Part shown: positions 45,061 through 54,243 of the stretch, one piece after another
Position numbering within the stretch: the first letter of the stretch is position 1
How the letters are laid out: each line of letters begins with the position of its first letter
Origin: Paraburkholderia rhynchosiae
Lineage (GTDB): Bacteria; Pseudomonadota; Gammaproteobacteria; Burkholderiales; Burkholderiaceae
Direction: 5' to 3'
NCBI RefSeq assembly: GCF_002879865.1
Contig: NZ_PNXY01000012.1
Coordinates: 1-64,000, forward strand
DNA: 64,000 nucleotides
The notes under the pieces: model-generated
Databases searched by the model: none
Seen by the model: only the letters and a program-made list of their open reading frames with translations
Told to the model about the DNA's origin: nothing
Made by a program: the position numbers and the translations under genes

Positions 45061-46875
45061 TCAATCCGCCGCCAATCGCCGCTCCGTCATCGCCACCAGA
45101 TCCGCCTTCACGCGCCCCAGCACCGGCAGCCACTCGCGATACTGCGCCTGCCGGTAAATCTGCATTGACGGATACCACGGACTGTCGTCGCGTTCAAGCA
45201 TCCACAGCCAGTGCGGATTGACGTCGAGCAGCAGCCACGTCGGCACGCGGAGCGCGCCCGCCAGATGCGCGACCGACGTGCAGACGGTCACCACCAGATC
45301 AAGGCTGCATACCAGCGCGGCGGTATCGTCGAAGTTCTGCCATTCGCCGCTTCGGTCGATCACGTGCAATCCGTGCGTTGCCATGATCGCGAGGTCATCG
45401 GCTGCGCCTGGCTGCAAGTTGTGGAACTCGACGCCGTCGATGCCCGCGAAGGTCTGCGCGTAGCTTTCTGGCGCGATGGCGCGCAGCGCATTGCGTTGAT
45501 GCCCGCGGCTGCCGGTCCAGACAAGGCCGACTTGGATCGGAGCATTGCTGCCCATCTGGTCGCGCCAGCGGCTCACGCGTCTAGCGTCGGCACGCAGATA
45601 GGAAGGCGGCGCATGCAGCGATTCGAGCGTGACTTCGAGCGCGAGCGGCAAGCTGCCAAGCGGAATCTGATAGTCGAACGGCGGCAGGCGTGGGGTGTCG
45701 CTGTGGAGCACTTCAATGTCGCATTCGCCGAGGCTGCGCTTGAATAGCTCGTACAGCGGAGGAAAACAGCAGCAGATTACGGTTCCGCCCGCAGCGCGCG
45801 CCCGCTCGGCCATCAGCGGCAAGAAGCGAATGAACTGGATCGCATCGCCGAAGCCCTGTTCACCCCACACGAGCAGCGTTTTTCCCGCCAGCGCTTCACC
45901 TCGCCAGCGCCGCTCGGGACAAAACGGCGCGACGCTCTTCAGCTCCGGCGAGCCGCTCCAGCGCGCCTCGAAATTGATCCAGCCGTTGCGGTAATCGCCG
46001 CGCATGAGTTGCAGCATCGCCACAGAAAACTGCACTTGCGGATCGACGCCCGGCGCTTTCGCCGCGCGCACGGCGGCCTCGAATGCTTCGTCCCACAATT
46101 GCGATTCCCGCGCGGCATTGCTCAGTGCCAGCAGCGCGAGGCTGTAATCGGGCGCCAGCGTGACGGCGCGCCGCGCGGCAATCAGCGCCTTCGCGGGCTC
46201 GTGCAATTTCAGGCTGACGTTGGCGAGGTTGGTCCACGCGAGCGCGTGATCCGGTTCAGCGCGCAGCGCTTCCATGCCGATGCGCAATGCCGCCTCGTTT
46301 TCGCCGCGGCTGTAGTGCAGCGCGACGAGATTGTTGCGCAGCATCGGCAGATCGGGATTCAGTGCCAAGGCTTGCTGATAGGCGTCGAGCGACGCATCGA
46401 ACGCGTTCGCCTGCTGATGCGCAAGCCCGAGCGCAAACCAGGCTTCGGCGGCTTCGGGCGCGGCTTCGCACCACCGCTTCGCCACCTCGACGGCACTCTC
46501 CGGCTGCGCTCGATGCGCCAGCGCGGTCCATTCTCCGAGCCAGCGCGTCGCATCCGGCATCGCGCGATGGGCCCGCTCGAAGCAGTGAAGCCCGCGTTCG
46601 AGTTCGCCGAGTTGAGCCGCGAGCCGCGCGGCTTCGAGGCACGCTGGACCGTGTTCGGGTGCTGCCACGAAGGCGCGATCGAGCGCGGCCTGCGCATGCT
46701 GATACTGGCCGCAGAGTCGCAGCAATTGCGCTTGTGCGGTGGCGGCGTTGGCGTCGGCGGGCGCTGTCGTTAACCAGTCGGCGATGAACGTGGACGCTTC
46801 GAACAGTTCACCCGCTTCGAAGTGCTTCTGCACGTTCGACCACTTCGCAGCCGAGGCGGTGTTTAACTCATGCAT
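45061..46875 (-). CDS. TPR protein with glycosyltransferase-like C-terminal domain
   Basis: A 604-residue soluble protein. The first 290 or so residues form about seven TPR units (AEAWFALGLAHQQANAFDAS; ALAWTNLANVSLKLHEPAKA). The C-terminal part resembles the heptosyltransferase/OGT-like fold found behind TPRs: LLVWGEQGFGDAIQFIRFLP, VGLVWTGSRGHQ, and SLDLVVTVCTSVAHLAGAL. This architecture occurs in protein glycosyltransferases. The ATG at 46875 leaves 20 bp to the upstream DUF4019 gene. It is last in the adhesin operon, so the adhesin is an obvious candidate substrate; that is inference. Confidence 0.82.
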   Translation of the reverse strand: MHELNTASAAKWSNVQKHFEAGELFEASTFIADWLTTAPADANAATAQAQLLRLCGQYQHAQAALDRAFVAAPEHGPACLEAARLAAQLGELERGLHCFERAHRAMPDATRWLGEWTALAHRAQPESAVEVAKRWCEAAPEAAEAWFALGLAHQQANAFDASLDAYQQALALNPDLPMLRNNLVALHYSRGENEAALRIGMEALRAEPDHALAWTNLANVSLKLHEPAKALIAARRAVTLAPDYSLALLALSNAARESQLWDEAFEAAVRAAKAPGVDPQVQFSVAMLQLMRGDYRNGWINFEARWSGSPELKSVAPFCPERRWRGEALAGKTLLVWGEQGFGDAIQFIRFLPLMAERARAAGGTVICCCFPPLYELFKRSLGECDIEVLHSDTPRLPPFDYQIPLGSLPLALEVTLESLHAPPSYLRADARRVSRWRDQMGSNAPIQVGLVWTGSRGHQRNALRAIAPESYAQTFAGIDGVEFHNLQPGAADDLAIMATHGLHVIDRSGEWQNFDDTAALVCSLDLVVTVCTSVAHLAGALRVPTWLLLDVNPHWLWMLERDDSPWYPSMQIYRQAQYREWLPVLGRVKADLVAMTERRLAAD

Positions 46876-46895
46876 GAAATGACGCGATCCATCGT

Positions 46896-47363
46896 TCACG
46901 GCTGCATTGCCGCGACCTGGTCCTGCCGCGGGGCATAGCCGGTGAAAAGCCATCGGCCGTCGCTGGCCAACTGGAAGCTGACCTTTTCATAGACGATGCG
47001 TCCGTCGCGTAGTTGCGTCGCGTAGTCGACGTTCGCATACACGCCGTCCGGCACGCTCTTGTCGTGCAAGTAAGTCAACCGGGTGATCGACGCCCAACTG
47101 CGGTGATCGATCGTGCCGAGCGACTGTCGCGACTGCGTCAGCCCTTTGGCGAAGCTGTCGGCGGTATAGGCCGAACGTACGAACGGCACGGTTTCCTGCC
47201 AGAGCGCCGTGTACTGGCTGGCATCGATCTGCTGCAGCACGAGCGTGGCTTCCTGCAGCAGCTGGTCGGGCGAAGCGCCGGCCGGCGCCGCATGGGCGAG
47301 TATGGAAAACGCCGTGAACATGCAGGTTGCCGCCAGCCTGTACACGCTGCTGATGCTCTTCAT
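46896..47363 (-). CDS. DUF4019 periplasmic protein
   Basis: A 155-residue exported protein with signal peptide ending AHA near residue 25. The body matches the DUF4019 layout: QYTALWQETVPFVRSAYTADSF, SRQSLGTIDHRSWASI, and YANVDYATQLRDGRIVYEKVSF near the end. NTF2-like fold expected. Function unknown. It begins after GGAG. It lies between the OmlA-like lipoprotein and TPR genes, separated from the former by a terminator-like hairpin. Confidence 0.82.
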   Translation of the reverse strand: MKSISSVYRLAATCMFTAFSILAHAAPAGASPDQLLQEATLVLQQIDASQYTALWQETVPFVRSAYTADSFAKGLTQSRQSLGTIDHRSWASITRLTYLHDKSVPDGVYANVDYATQLRDGRIVYEKVSFQLASDGRWLFTGYAPRQDQVAAMQP

Positions 47364-47454
47364 TCACATCTCCGTTCGGGTTGCGAATCCTGCGATTCGC
47401 GCGAAAGCGCATAGATTAAACGCTTCCGCGCGGCCGGTCGCCGGTGAAACAAAT

Positions 47455-47483
47455 CCGCGCCCTTCCAGCGACGAAGGGCGCGG
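47455..47483 (-). terminator. intra-operon hairpin after the OmlA-like gene
   Basis: CCGCGCCCTTC (47455-47465) and GAAGGGCGCGG (47473-47483) form a perfect 11-bp stem with a 7-nt loop. On the minus strand it is followed by ATTTGTTTC, a weak U-rich tract. It lies 7 bp past the OmlA-like stop and about 90 bp before the DUF4019 start, so it may end or attenuate the adhesin transcript. Confidence 0.65.
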
Positions 47484-47489
47484 CGCCGG

Positions 47490-47933
47490 TCAGTTTGCCG
47501 GCTCGACGTTCAGAGGCACGGCTGCGCTTTCGCTCGTCGCCGTGCTGCTCGAACTGCTGAACTTTTCGCAAGCCTGATCGCGCCATCGGGTCGCGCGCAC
47601 GCGGCTGTCGTCGTCGAATTGAACCTGGTATTGACAGTTCGCGATGCCGTCCGCGGTGCGGAAATGGAACAGATAGTTCCACACGCGTACATGGAAAACC
47701 GATTCATGAAAATGCGGTGGCCCGACCAGTTCGTAAAGCTGGGTCTTCGTCATGCCGGGCGCGACCTTGCCGAGGTTTTCCGAGTTCGGGAACGACCCTT
47801 CCGGCCAGGTCGAAGTGTCGGCTTTCGGAAACGCGGTATCGGTGCCGAGTGGTCCGACGCAACCGGCGAGACCCGCAAGACCCGCCAGGCAGGAAAGCGT
47901 GGCCCATGACAGTGCAATCGATCTGATGTTCAT
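47490..47933 (-). CDS. SmpA/OmlA-like lipoprotein
   Basis: A 147-residue lipoprotein with lipobox GLAGC near residue 25. The SmpA/OmlA-type motif follows: GKVAPGMTKTQLYELVGPPHF, then the strand WNYLFHFRTADG and CQYQVQFDDDSRV. BamE is the best known member, but the true BamE gene is usually elsewhere, so this may be a dedicated accessory for the adjacent trimeric autotransporter, as seen for adhesin-linked lipoproteins in other genera. It is 94 bp downstream of the adhesin gene on the same strand. Confidence 0.85.
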   Translation of the reverse strand: MNIRSIALSWATLSCLAGLAGLAGCVGPLGTDTAFPKADTSTWPEGSFPNSENLGKVAPGMTKTQLYELVGPPHFHESVFHVRVWNYLFHFRTADGIANCQYQVQFDDDSRVRATRWRDQACEKFSSSSSTATSESAAVPLNVEPAN

Positions 47934-48027
47934 AGTAAGAGTCCCAATGACGTTCTGATTTGCGCGGAACCCGGGCGCGGCTTGCCCGCATGATCCGGTT
48001 CCGCACGCCTGTCGTGACGTACGCCGC

Positions 48028-51000
48028 TTACCACTGATAGCCCGCGCCGACGACCGCGCCGTAGGTGCCGCGCGTGTTGGTCGATACGGCGGCCTTGTAC
48101 ACCCAGTGGTTGTTCTCCGAAATGGTCGACAGGCCGAGTGCCTGTCCCGACTGGCCGCGATACACGCTGCCCGCTAGCGAGACCATGCTCTTGCCCGGAC
48201 CCGAAGGCTGCGGCAAGCCCGCCACGGCCATCGCCGTCGCAGTGCCGCCGTCGGCGTCGCGACGGTACGAGTCGAGGCTGTTGCGCAGCCCGGCTACCTG
48301 GCTGTCGGTATAGCTGTTTGCCTGCGACAGCGCGTTGCTCACGCTGCTGTTGAGCTGCCCGACGTTGACCGCATCGGTCGACGCTGTGCCCGCCGCCACG
48401 TTGATGACCTGCCGCGTTGAATCCGCCGCGCCCACGGCGACCACGTTCGAGCGGCCGCCGTCGTTACTGCCAGAACCGATCGCCGTGGAACTTGAACCGG
48501 TCGAGGTCGCGCCGGTGCCGACCACGGTAGAGCCGTTGCCGGTTGCCTGCGAACCGTTGCCGACCGCCGTGCTGTTCGAGCCCGAAGCAACCGCGCCCGA
48601 TCCGCCCGCCGACGAATTCGATCCGGTCGACGAAGGCGCGGTCGTGTTGCCCGACGGCGTCGACGTATAGCTCCCGCCGCTGCTGTTGCTGTTGCTGGTG
48701 CGCTGGTTGATCAGCGTCGTCAACTGCGTCGAGACCGCGTCGAGTTGCGAGACGTTGACCGCGTCGCTGCTGAGCCGGCCCGCCGCGAGGCCGGTGATCT
48801 GCCGGTTGCCGATGTTCACTTCGCCCGCCGACGACTGTGGGCTGCTCAGTCCATACGCGATGTAGTTGCTCAACGCGCCGACGGTCGTCAACGAGCCCGC
48901 GCCGAGCGCGACGCTGTTCGCGAACGACGCCGTCGCGCCGGAACCGAGCGCGAGCCCGTCGACGGCGCTGCTGTTCGCGCCCGAACCGAGCGCGACGCCG
49001 CCGGCAGCCGTCGTGCTCGCGTTCGCCCCTTGCGCGATCGATTGCGCGCCGAGCGCCGAGGCGCCGCTGCCGAGCGCCATCGCGTCGGCCTGGCCCGAAT
49101 GCGCACTCTGGCCGATGGCGACACCGCCCGGCGCGTTCATATCGATGGTCGCGCCGTTGCCCATGCCGATGCCGTTGTCGCCGTTGACCACCGTCGTCGG
49201 ACCGACGGCGACCGAATTCGCGCCGACCGCGAGCGAATCCGGCAGCGTCGAGTTGGCGTGGAAGTACATCGTCGGCGTGACGGCAAACGACTGAAGCGCG
49301 CCGGCAAGCTGCCGGACGGTGACTGCATCATGCTGGCCTGTGCCGTCGGCGACGTTCGTCAACTGCCGATAGGACTCGCTTCCCGCAGTCGAATTGCCGA
49401 ACGACACCGCGCCGAGCAGTGTCTGGTCGGTCGTATCGAAGGGAATCGCGTGACTACCCGCCGCGATCGAACCGGTACTGGAGGCAACCGCGCGATTCGA
49501 CAGCGAGCCGGAGCCTATTGCGACGCCGCCCGCCACCGACACCGTCGATTGCGCGCCGAGCGCCAGTGCGCCGTTCGACAGTGCCTGCGCGCCGTTGGCT
49601 GCCGCGAAGCTGTCGGTTGCGCTCGCGACCGCGAGCGGGCCGATGGCGACGCTGTCGGTGCCGGTCGCCGACGAATCGGCCAGCGTCGAATTCGCGTGGA
49701 AATACTTGATGCCCGCGCCGTTGTTGATATTCGTGATGGCGTTGGAGTTGGCGGTGACCTGCTGATCGGTTGCGAAGAGCTGCGAACCGTTGACGGCGTC
49801 CGTGCTGTTGGCGTTCAACTGGCCAGCGGCCACGTTCTGGATCTGCCGCTCGGCGCCGACCGACCCGACGCTGACGACACCTGCCGGCGCCGCGCCCGCG
49901 AAGCTGTAGCTGACCCCGCCAATCGTCGCGCCGGAAGTCGGCGTCGCCGCGGCCGTGGTCGAACCCGCGCCAAGCGCGACGCTGTTCGCGGTCGTTGCGG
50001 CAGCACGCGCACCGATTGCCACCGCGTCCGCCGCAGACGACAGCGCGTTGCCGCCGACCGCGATGGCCTCGGCGCCGGTTGCGGACGAATCGGCCAAGGT
50101 CGAATTCGCGTGGAAATATTTGATGCCGCCGCCGTTATTAAGATTGGTGATGGCGGTGGTGTTGGCGTCGACCTGCTGGTCCGTCGCGAACAGCTGCGAG
50201 CCATTCACAGCGTCCGTGCTGTTGGCGTTCAACTGGCCGGCGGCGACGTTCTGGATCTGCCGTTCGGCGCCGACCGAACCCACGCTGACGACACCAGCTG
50301 GCGCCGCGCCTGCGAAGTTGTAGCTGACGCCCCCAATTGTCGCGTTCGACGTCGGCGTAGCTGCGGTTGTGACGGAAGCCGCGCCGAGCGCAACGCTGTT
50401 GGCGATATTGGCTACCGCGCCGCGGCCGACGGCCACCGCATTCGCCGCTGAGGACTGCGCGGCGCCGCCCACGGCGATGGCATCCGTGCCGGTGGCCGAC
50501 GAATCGGCTAGCGTCGAGTTCGCGTGGAAATACTTGATGCCCGCGCCGTTGTTGATGTTGGTGATGGCCGTCGAGTTGGCGGTGACCTGCTGATCGGTTG
50601 CAAAGAGTTGCGAGCCGTTGACCGCATCGGTGCTCAACGAATTGAGCTGCCCAGCGGCGACGTTCTGGATCTGCCGCTCCGCGCCGGCCGACCCGACGCT
50701 GACGACGCCTGTCGGCGCCGTGCCCGCGAAGCTGTAGCCGACGCCGCCGATGGTCGCGCCCAAGGTCGGCGTGGCTGCGGTCGTGACGGAAGCCGCACCG
50801 AGCGCGACGCTGTTGGCGATGTTGGCCGTCGACGCGGAGCCGAGCGCGAGCCCATCGACGGCGCTGCTGTTCGCGCCCGAACCGAGCGCGACGCCGCCGG
50901 CAGCGGTCGTGCTCGCGTTCGCCCCTTGCGCGATCGATTGCGCGCCGAGCGCCGACGCGCCGCTGCCGAGCGCCATCGCGTCGGCCTGGCCCGAATGCGC

Positions 51001-54000
51001 ACTCTGGCCGATGGCGAGGCCACCCGGCGCGTTCATATCGACAATCGCGCCGTTGCCCATGCCGATGCCGTTATCGCCGTTGACCACCGTCGTCGGACCG
51101 ACGGCGACCGAATTCGCGCCGACCGCGAGCGAGTCGGCCAGCGCCGAGTTGGCATGGAAGTACAAGGTCGGCGATACGGCGAAGGCTTGAAGTGCGCCGG
51201 CGAGCTGCCGGACGGTGACCGCATCGTGCTGGTCGGTACCGTCGGCAACGTTGGTCAACTGGCGGTAAGTCGGGCTGGCCGATGTCGAGTTGCCGAACGA
51301 GACTGCCCCGAGCAAAGTTGCGTCGCTCGTGTTGAACGGGATCGAGAAACTACCCGCCGCGATCGAACCGGTGCCGGAAGCAGTCGGGCGATCCGACAGC
51401 GAGCCGGAGCCTATTGCGACGCCGCCCGCCACCGACACCGTCGATTGCGCGCCGAGCGCCAGTGCGCCGTTCGACAGTGCCTGCGCGCCGTTGGCTGCCG
51501 CGAAGCTGTCGGTTGCGCTCGCGACCGCGAGCGGGCCGATGGCGACGCTGTTGGTGCCGGTCGCCGACGAATCGGCCAGCGTCGAATTCGCATGGAAATA
51601 CTTGATGCCCGCGCCGTTGTTGATGTTGGTGATGGCCGTCGAGTTGGCGGTGACCTGCTGATCGGTTGCAAAGAGTTGCGAGCCGTTGACGGCGTCGGTG
51701 CTGGACGAATTGAGCTGCCCAGCGGCCACGTTCTGGAGCTGCCGCTCGGCGCCGGCCGAACCGATGCTGACGACACCTGCCGGCGTCGCGCCTGCGAAGT
51801 TGTAGCTGACGCCCCCAATTGTCGCGTTCGACGTCGGCGTAGCTGCGGTTGTGACGGAAGCCGCGCCGAGCGCAACGCTGTTGGCGATATTGGCTACCGC
51901 GCCGCGGCCGACGGCCACCGCATTCGCCGCTGAGGACTGCGCGGCGCCGCCCACGGCGATGGCATCGGTGCCGGTGGCCGACGAATCGGCTAGCGTCGAA
52001 TTCGCGTGGAAATACTTGATGCCAGCGCCGTTGTTAATGTTGGTGATGGCTGTCGAGTTGGCGGTGACCTGCTGATCGGTTGCAAAGAGTTGCGAGCCGT
52101 TGACGGCGTCCGTGCTGTTGGCGTTCAACTGGCCAGCGGCCACGTTCTGGAGCTGCCGCTCCGCGCCGGCCGAACCCACGCTGACGACGGTGGTCGGAGT
52201 CGCGCCTGCGAAGTTGTAGCTGACGCCGCCAATTGTCGCGCTAGAAGTCGGCGTGGCGGCGGTCGTGGTCGAACCCGCGCCGAGCGCGACGCTGTTGGCG
52301 ATGCTTGCCGTCGCCCGCGAACCGAGCGCGACGCCGCTGCTTGCGGCGCCCAGAACCACGGCGCTATCGCCGAGCGCTACCGCACCCGCGGTATTCGCCA
52401 GCGACGCATTGCCGAGCGCGACCGAGCCCTGGCCGCTCGCCGTATTGGCGTTGCCGAGCGCAATCGCTCCCTGGCCGTTCGCGCTGTTGTCGGCACCGGC
52501 CGTGACCGCTCCGTTGCCGATGGACGTGTTCGGATCGCCAATCGCCACCGCGCCGTTGCCGCTTGCCGTCTGGCCTTCACCGAGCGCGACCGCGCCGGTG
52601 CCCGCGAGCACTTGCGAACTGTGCCCGCCCGCGATCGATCCCGCGCCGGCCGCCGCCGCCACCTTATTGCTGTCGCCGATGGCCACGCTCGACGCCGCAA
52701 GCGCCTGCGACGTAAAGCCTATGGCCGTCGCATTGCCGGCGCTCGCAACCGTCTGGTTGCCCAACGCGATCGCGCTACTTCCAGACGCCGATGCATTCGT
52801 ACCCATCGCGATCGCATTCGAGTTGGTTCCCGTCGCAGCAGAATCGCCTATCGCGATGGACGAGGAACCCGCCGAAGTGCTGCCGGTACCCAATGCAATG
52901 GCGCGAATCCCCGATGCGGCGGCGCCTCCCACCGCGGCGGGTGCGGACGAACCGCCTTCCGCGACGGTATCGTATGCACCCAACGCAATCGAGTTCGTGC
53001 CGCTGGCGTTGGAGCCGTTCATCATGCCGAGTGCGCCCGCGCCGGATGCGACGGCGCCCGCCCCGAGCGCCACCGCGTTCGCCGCTTTGGCGGCAGCGAG
53101 CGTGCCCGCAGCTAGCGAAGACGCGCCGGAAGCCGTGACGTCCGTGCCAACACCGATCGCGCCCGCCGCCGTTGCGCCCGTGCCCGCGACGGAACGCGCG
53201 CCCAGATACACGGCATTGAGGCCGCTGGCGATGGACTGAAAGCCGACAGCGACGGCATGCGTCCCGGACGACGTGGCGATATACCCCATTGCGACAGATG
53301 CGACCCCGTTCCCGACCGTCTGGTAGCCAATCGCGGTGGCATAGTCGGCGGTAGCGGTGACGTCAGTGCCAATCGCAATCGAAGACGTCCCCGTGGAGCC
53401 GGTGCCCGCGACGGCGCGCGGACCCAGGTAAATGGAATTGGAACCGCTAGCAATGGCCTGAAAGCCGATAGCCACGGAGTTCTGCGCGCTCGCGTTGCTC
53501 GACCGCCCTGACGCCAGAGAAGCGACTCCCGACGCGATGGAGCCGGAACCGAGAGCGGTGGAGTTTCCGCCCGAGGCATTGGCGAAGGAGCCCAACGCAC
53601 TATCGCCGGCTAATGTCGCTGTGGAAGCGGTTCCTAGCGCCACTGAATTGATGTTGCTTGAGACCGCGCTGGTGCCCAGTGCCACGCTGTTGGTTCCTGA
53701 TGCGGTCGCCAGTGGGCCGATAGCAGTCGACTGGGTACCCTTAGAAACGGAGTCCACACCAATGCCAATGGCACCCGACGCGTTAGCAACGACATCCGTA
53801 CCAATGGCAATTGCCGACTGGGCGGTCGCACCGGTACCGGGAGCACTGCGCGCGCCAAGGTAGATGGCGTTAGTCGCCGTCGCAATGGCCTGATAGCCGA
53901 CGCCCAGGGCATTAATTCCTATGGCGCTAGCGGCATACCCTAACGCAGTGGCCCCCCCACCGCTCGCGGTGGACGACAGGCCCATGCACGAATTGCTGCC

Positions 54001-54243
54001 GTTATAAAAGTTGTACGGTGAGGTAGCGCAGCTCACCTGCGCCTCTGCTTGCGTGCCCCATCCGCCGAGCCCGATCAGCAACAGCGCGGCGATGACCCGC
54101 GGATCGCCACCGGAAACGGTTCGCCCATCGCAAAGGGCTGCATTGGCACCCGACTTGCCTTTGCCGCATGACCGGTCAAGCTCCGATGCGGCGACAAAAG
54201 CGCCTATCGCCTTGTTCCAGATTGTGCGATATGCCTTGTTCAT
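48028..54243 (-). CDS. trimeric autotransporter adhesin (YadA-like)
   Basis: A 2071-residue type Vc secreted adhesin. The N-terminal ESPR extended signal (MNKAYRTIWNKAIGAFVAAS) is followed by a hydrophobic core. The passenger consists of long runs of head repeats (SVALGAGS, AIAVGG types) and neck motifs such as TDAVNGSQLFATDQQV, repeated many times. A Ser/Asn/Thr-rich stretch and stalk (SNALSQANSYTDSQVAGLRN) lead to a YadA anchor of about 70 residues ending GAVVGAGYQW. The ATG at 54243 has GAGGAAA upstream and fits ESPR. It forms an operon with a lipoprotein, DUF4019 and TPR-glycosyltransferase genes. Likely role: surface adhesion or autoaggregation. Confidence 0.95.
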   Translation of the reverse strand: MNKAYRTIWNKAIGAFVAASELDRSCGKGKSGANAALCDGRTVSGGDPRVIAALLLIGLGGWGTQAEAQVSCATSPYNFYNGSNSCMGLSSTASGGGATALGYAASAIGINALGVGYQAIATATNAIYLGARSAPGTGATAQSAIAIGTDVVANASGAIGIGVDSVSKGTQSTAIGPLATASGTNSVALGTSAVSSNINSVALGTASTATLAGDSALGSFANASGGNSTALGSGSIASGVASLASGRSSNASAQNSVAIGFQAIASGSNSIYLGPRAVAGTGSTGTSSIAIGTDVTATADYATAIGYQTVGNGVASVAMGYIATSSGTHAVAVGFQSIASGLNAVYLGARSVAGTGATAAGAIGVGTDVTASGASSLAAGTLAAAKAANAVALGAGAVASGAGALGMMNGSNASGTNSIALGAYDTVAEGGSSAPAAVGGAAASGIRAIALGTGSTSAGSSSIAIGDSAATGTNSNAIAMGTNASASGSSAIALGNQTVASAGNATAIGFTSQALAASSVAIGDSNKVAAAAGAGSIAGGHSSQVLAGTGAVALGEGQTASGNGAVAIGDPNTSIGNGAVTAGADNSANGQGAIALGNANTASGQGSVALGNASLANTAGAVALGDSAVVLGAASSGVALGSRATASIANSVALGAGSTTTAATPTSSATIGGVSYNFAGATPTTVVSVGSAGAERQLQNVAAGQLNANSTDAVNGSQLFATDQQVTANSTAITNINNGAGIKYFHANSTLADSSATGTDAIAVGGAAQSSAANAVAVGRGAVANIANSVALGAASVTTAATPTSNATIGGVSYNFAGATPAGVVSIGSAGAERQLQNVAAGQLNSSSTDAVNGSQLFATDQQVTANSTAITNINNGAGIKYFHANSTLADSSATGTNSVAIGPLAVASATDSFAAANGAQALSNGALALGAQSTVSVAGGVAIGSGSLSDRPTASGTGSIAAGSFSIPFNTSDATLLGAVSFGNSTSASPTYRQLTNVADGTDQHDAVTVRQLAGALQAFAVSPTLYFHANSALADSLAVGANSVAVGPTTVVNGDNGIGMGNGAIVDMNAPGGLAIGQSAHSGQADAMALGSGASALGAQSIAQGANASTTAAGGVALGSGANSSAVDGLALGSASTANIANSVALGAASVTTAATPTLGATIGGVGYSFAGTAPTGVVSVGSAGAERQIQNVAAGQLNSLSTDAVNGSQLFATDQQVTANSTAITNINNGAGIKYFHANSTLADSSATGTDAIAVGGAAQSSAANAVAVGRGAVANIANSVALGAASVTTAATPTSNATIGGVSYNFAGAAPAGVVSVGSVGAERQIQNVAAGQLNANSTDAVNGSQLFATDQQVDANTTAITNLNNGGGIKYFHANSTLADSSATGAEAIAVGGNALSSAADAVAIGARAAATTANSVALGAGSTTAAATPTSGATIGGVSYSFAGAAPAGVVSVGSVGAERQIQNVAAGQLNANSTDAVNGSQLFATDQQVTANSNAITNINNGAGIKYFHANSTLADSSATGTDSVAIGPLAVASATDSFAAANGAQALSNGALALGAQSTVSVAGGVAIGSGSLSNRAVASSTGSIAAGSHAIPFDTTDQTLLGAVSFGNSTAGSESYRQLTNVADGTGQHDAVTVRQLAGALQSFAVTPTMYFHANSTLPDSLAVGANSVAVGPTTVVNGDNGIGMGNGATIDMNAPGGVAIGQSAHSGQADAMALGSGASALGAQSIAQGANASTTAAGGVALGSGANSSAVDGLALGSGATASFANSVALGAGSLTTVGALSNYIAYGLSSPQSSAGEVNIGNRQITGLAAGRLSSDAVNVSQLDAVSTQLTTLINQRTSNSNSSGGSYTSTPSGNTTAPSSTGSNSSAGGSGAVASGSNSTAVGNGSQATGNGSTVVGTGATSTGSSSTAIGSGSNDGGRSNVVAVGAADSTRQVINVAAGTASTDAVNVGQLNSSVSNALSQANSYTDSQVAGLRNSLDSYRRDADGGTATAMAVAGLPQPSGPGKSMVSLAGSVYRGQSGQALGLSTISENNHWVYKAAVSTNTRGTYGAVVGAGYQW
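50321..52110. repeat. long direct repeats inside the adhesin gene
   Basis: The segment around 50369-50593 recurs at 51851-52075, 1482 bp away, with nearly identical bases, and a third related copy covers 49670-49900. Blocks at about 48860-49200 and 50800-51150 are also close copies. Each block encodes one head-plus-neck module set. Confidence 0.85.

Noticed and set aside
48745..53115. Very long plus-strand open frames (568, 469 and 369 codons) across the adhesin region
   Set aside because: They are antisense to the repetitive GC-rich adhesin gene, mirror its module repeats, are Arg/Ala/Val-rich without any known domain, and lack sensible starts.
48028..54243. Repeats in the adhesin and the 17-nt array considered as CRISPR
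   Set aside because: No 24-40-nt identical repeats alternating with unique spacers and no cas genes; the repeats are coding modules or contiguous units.
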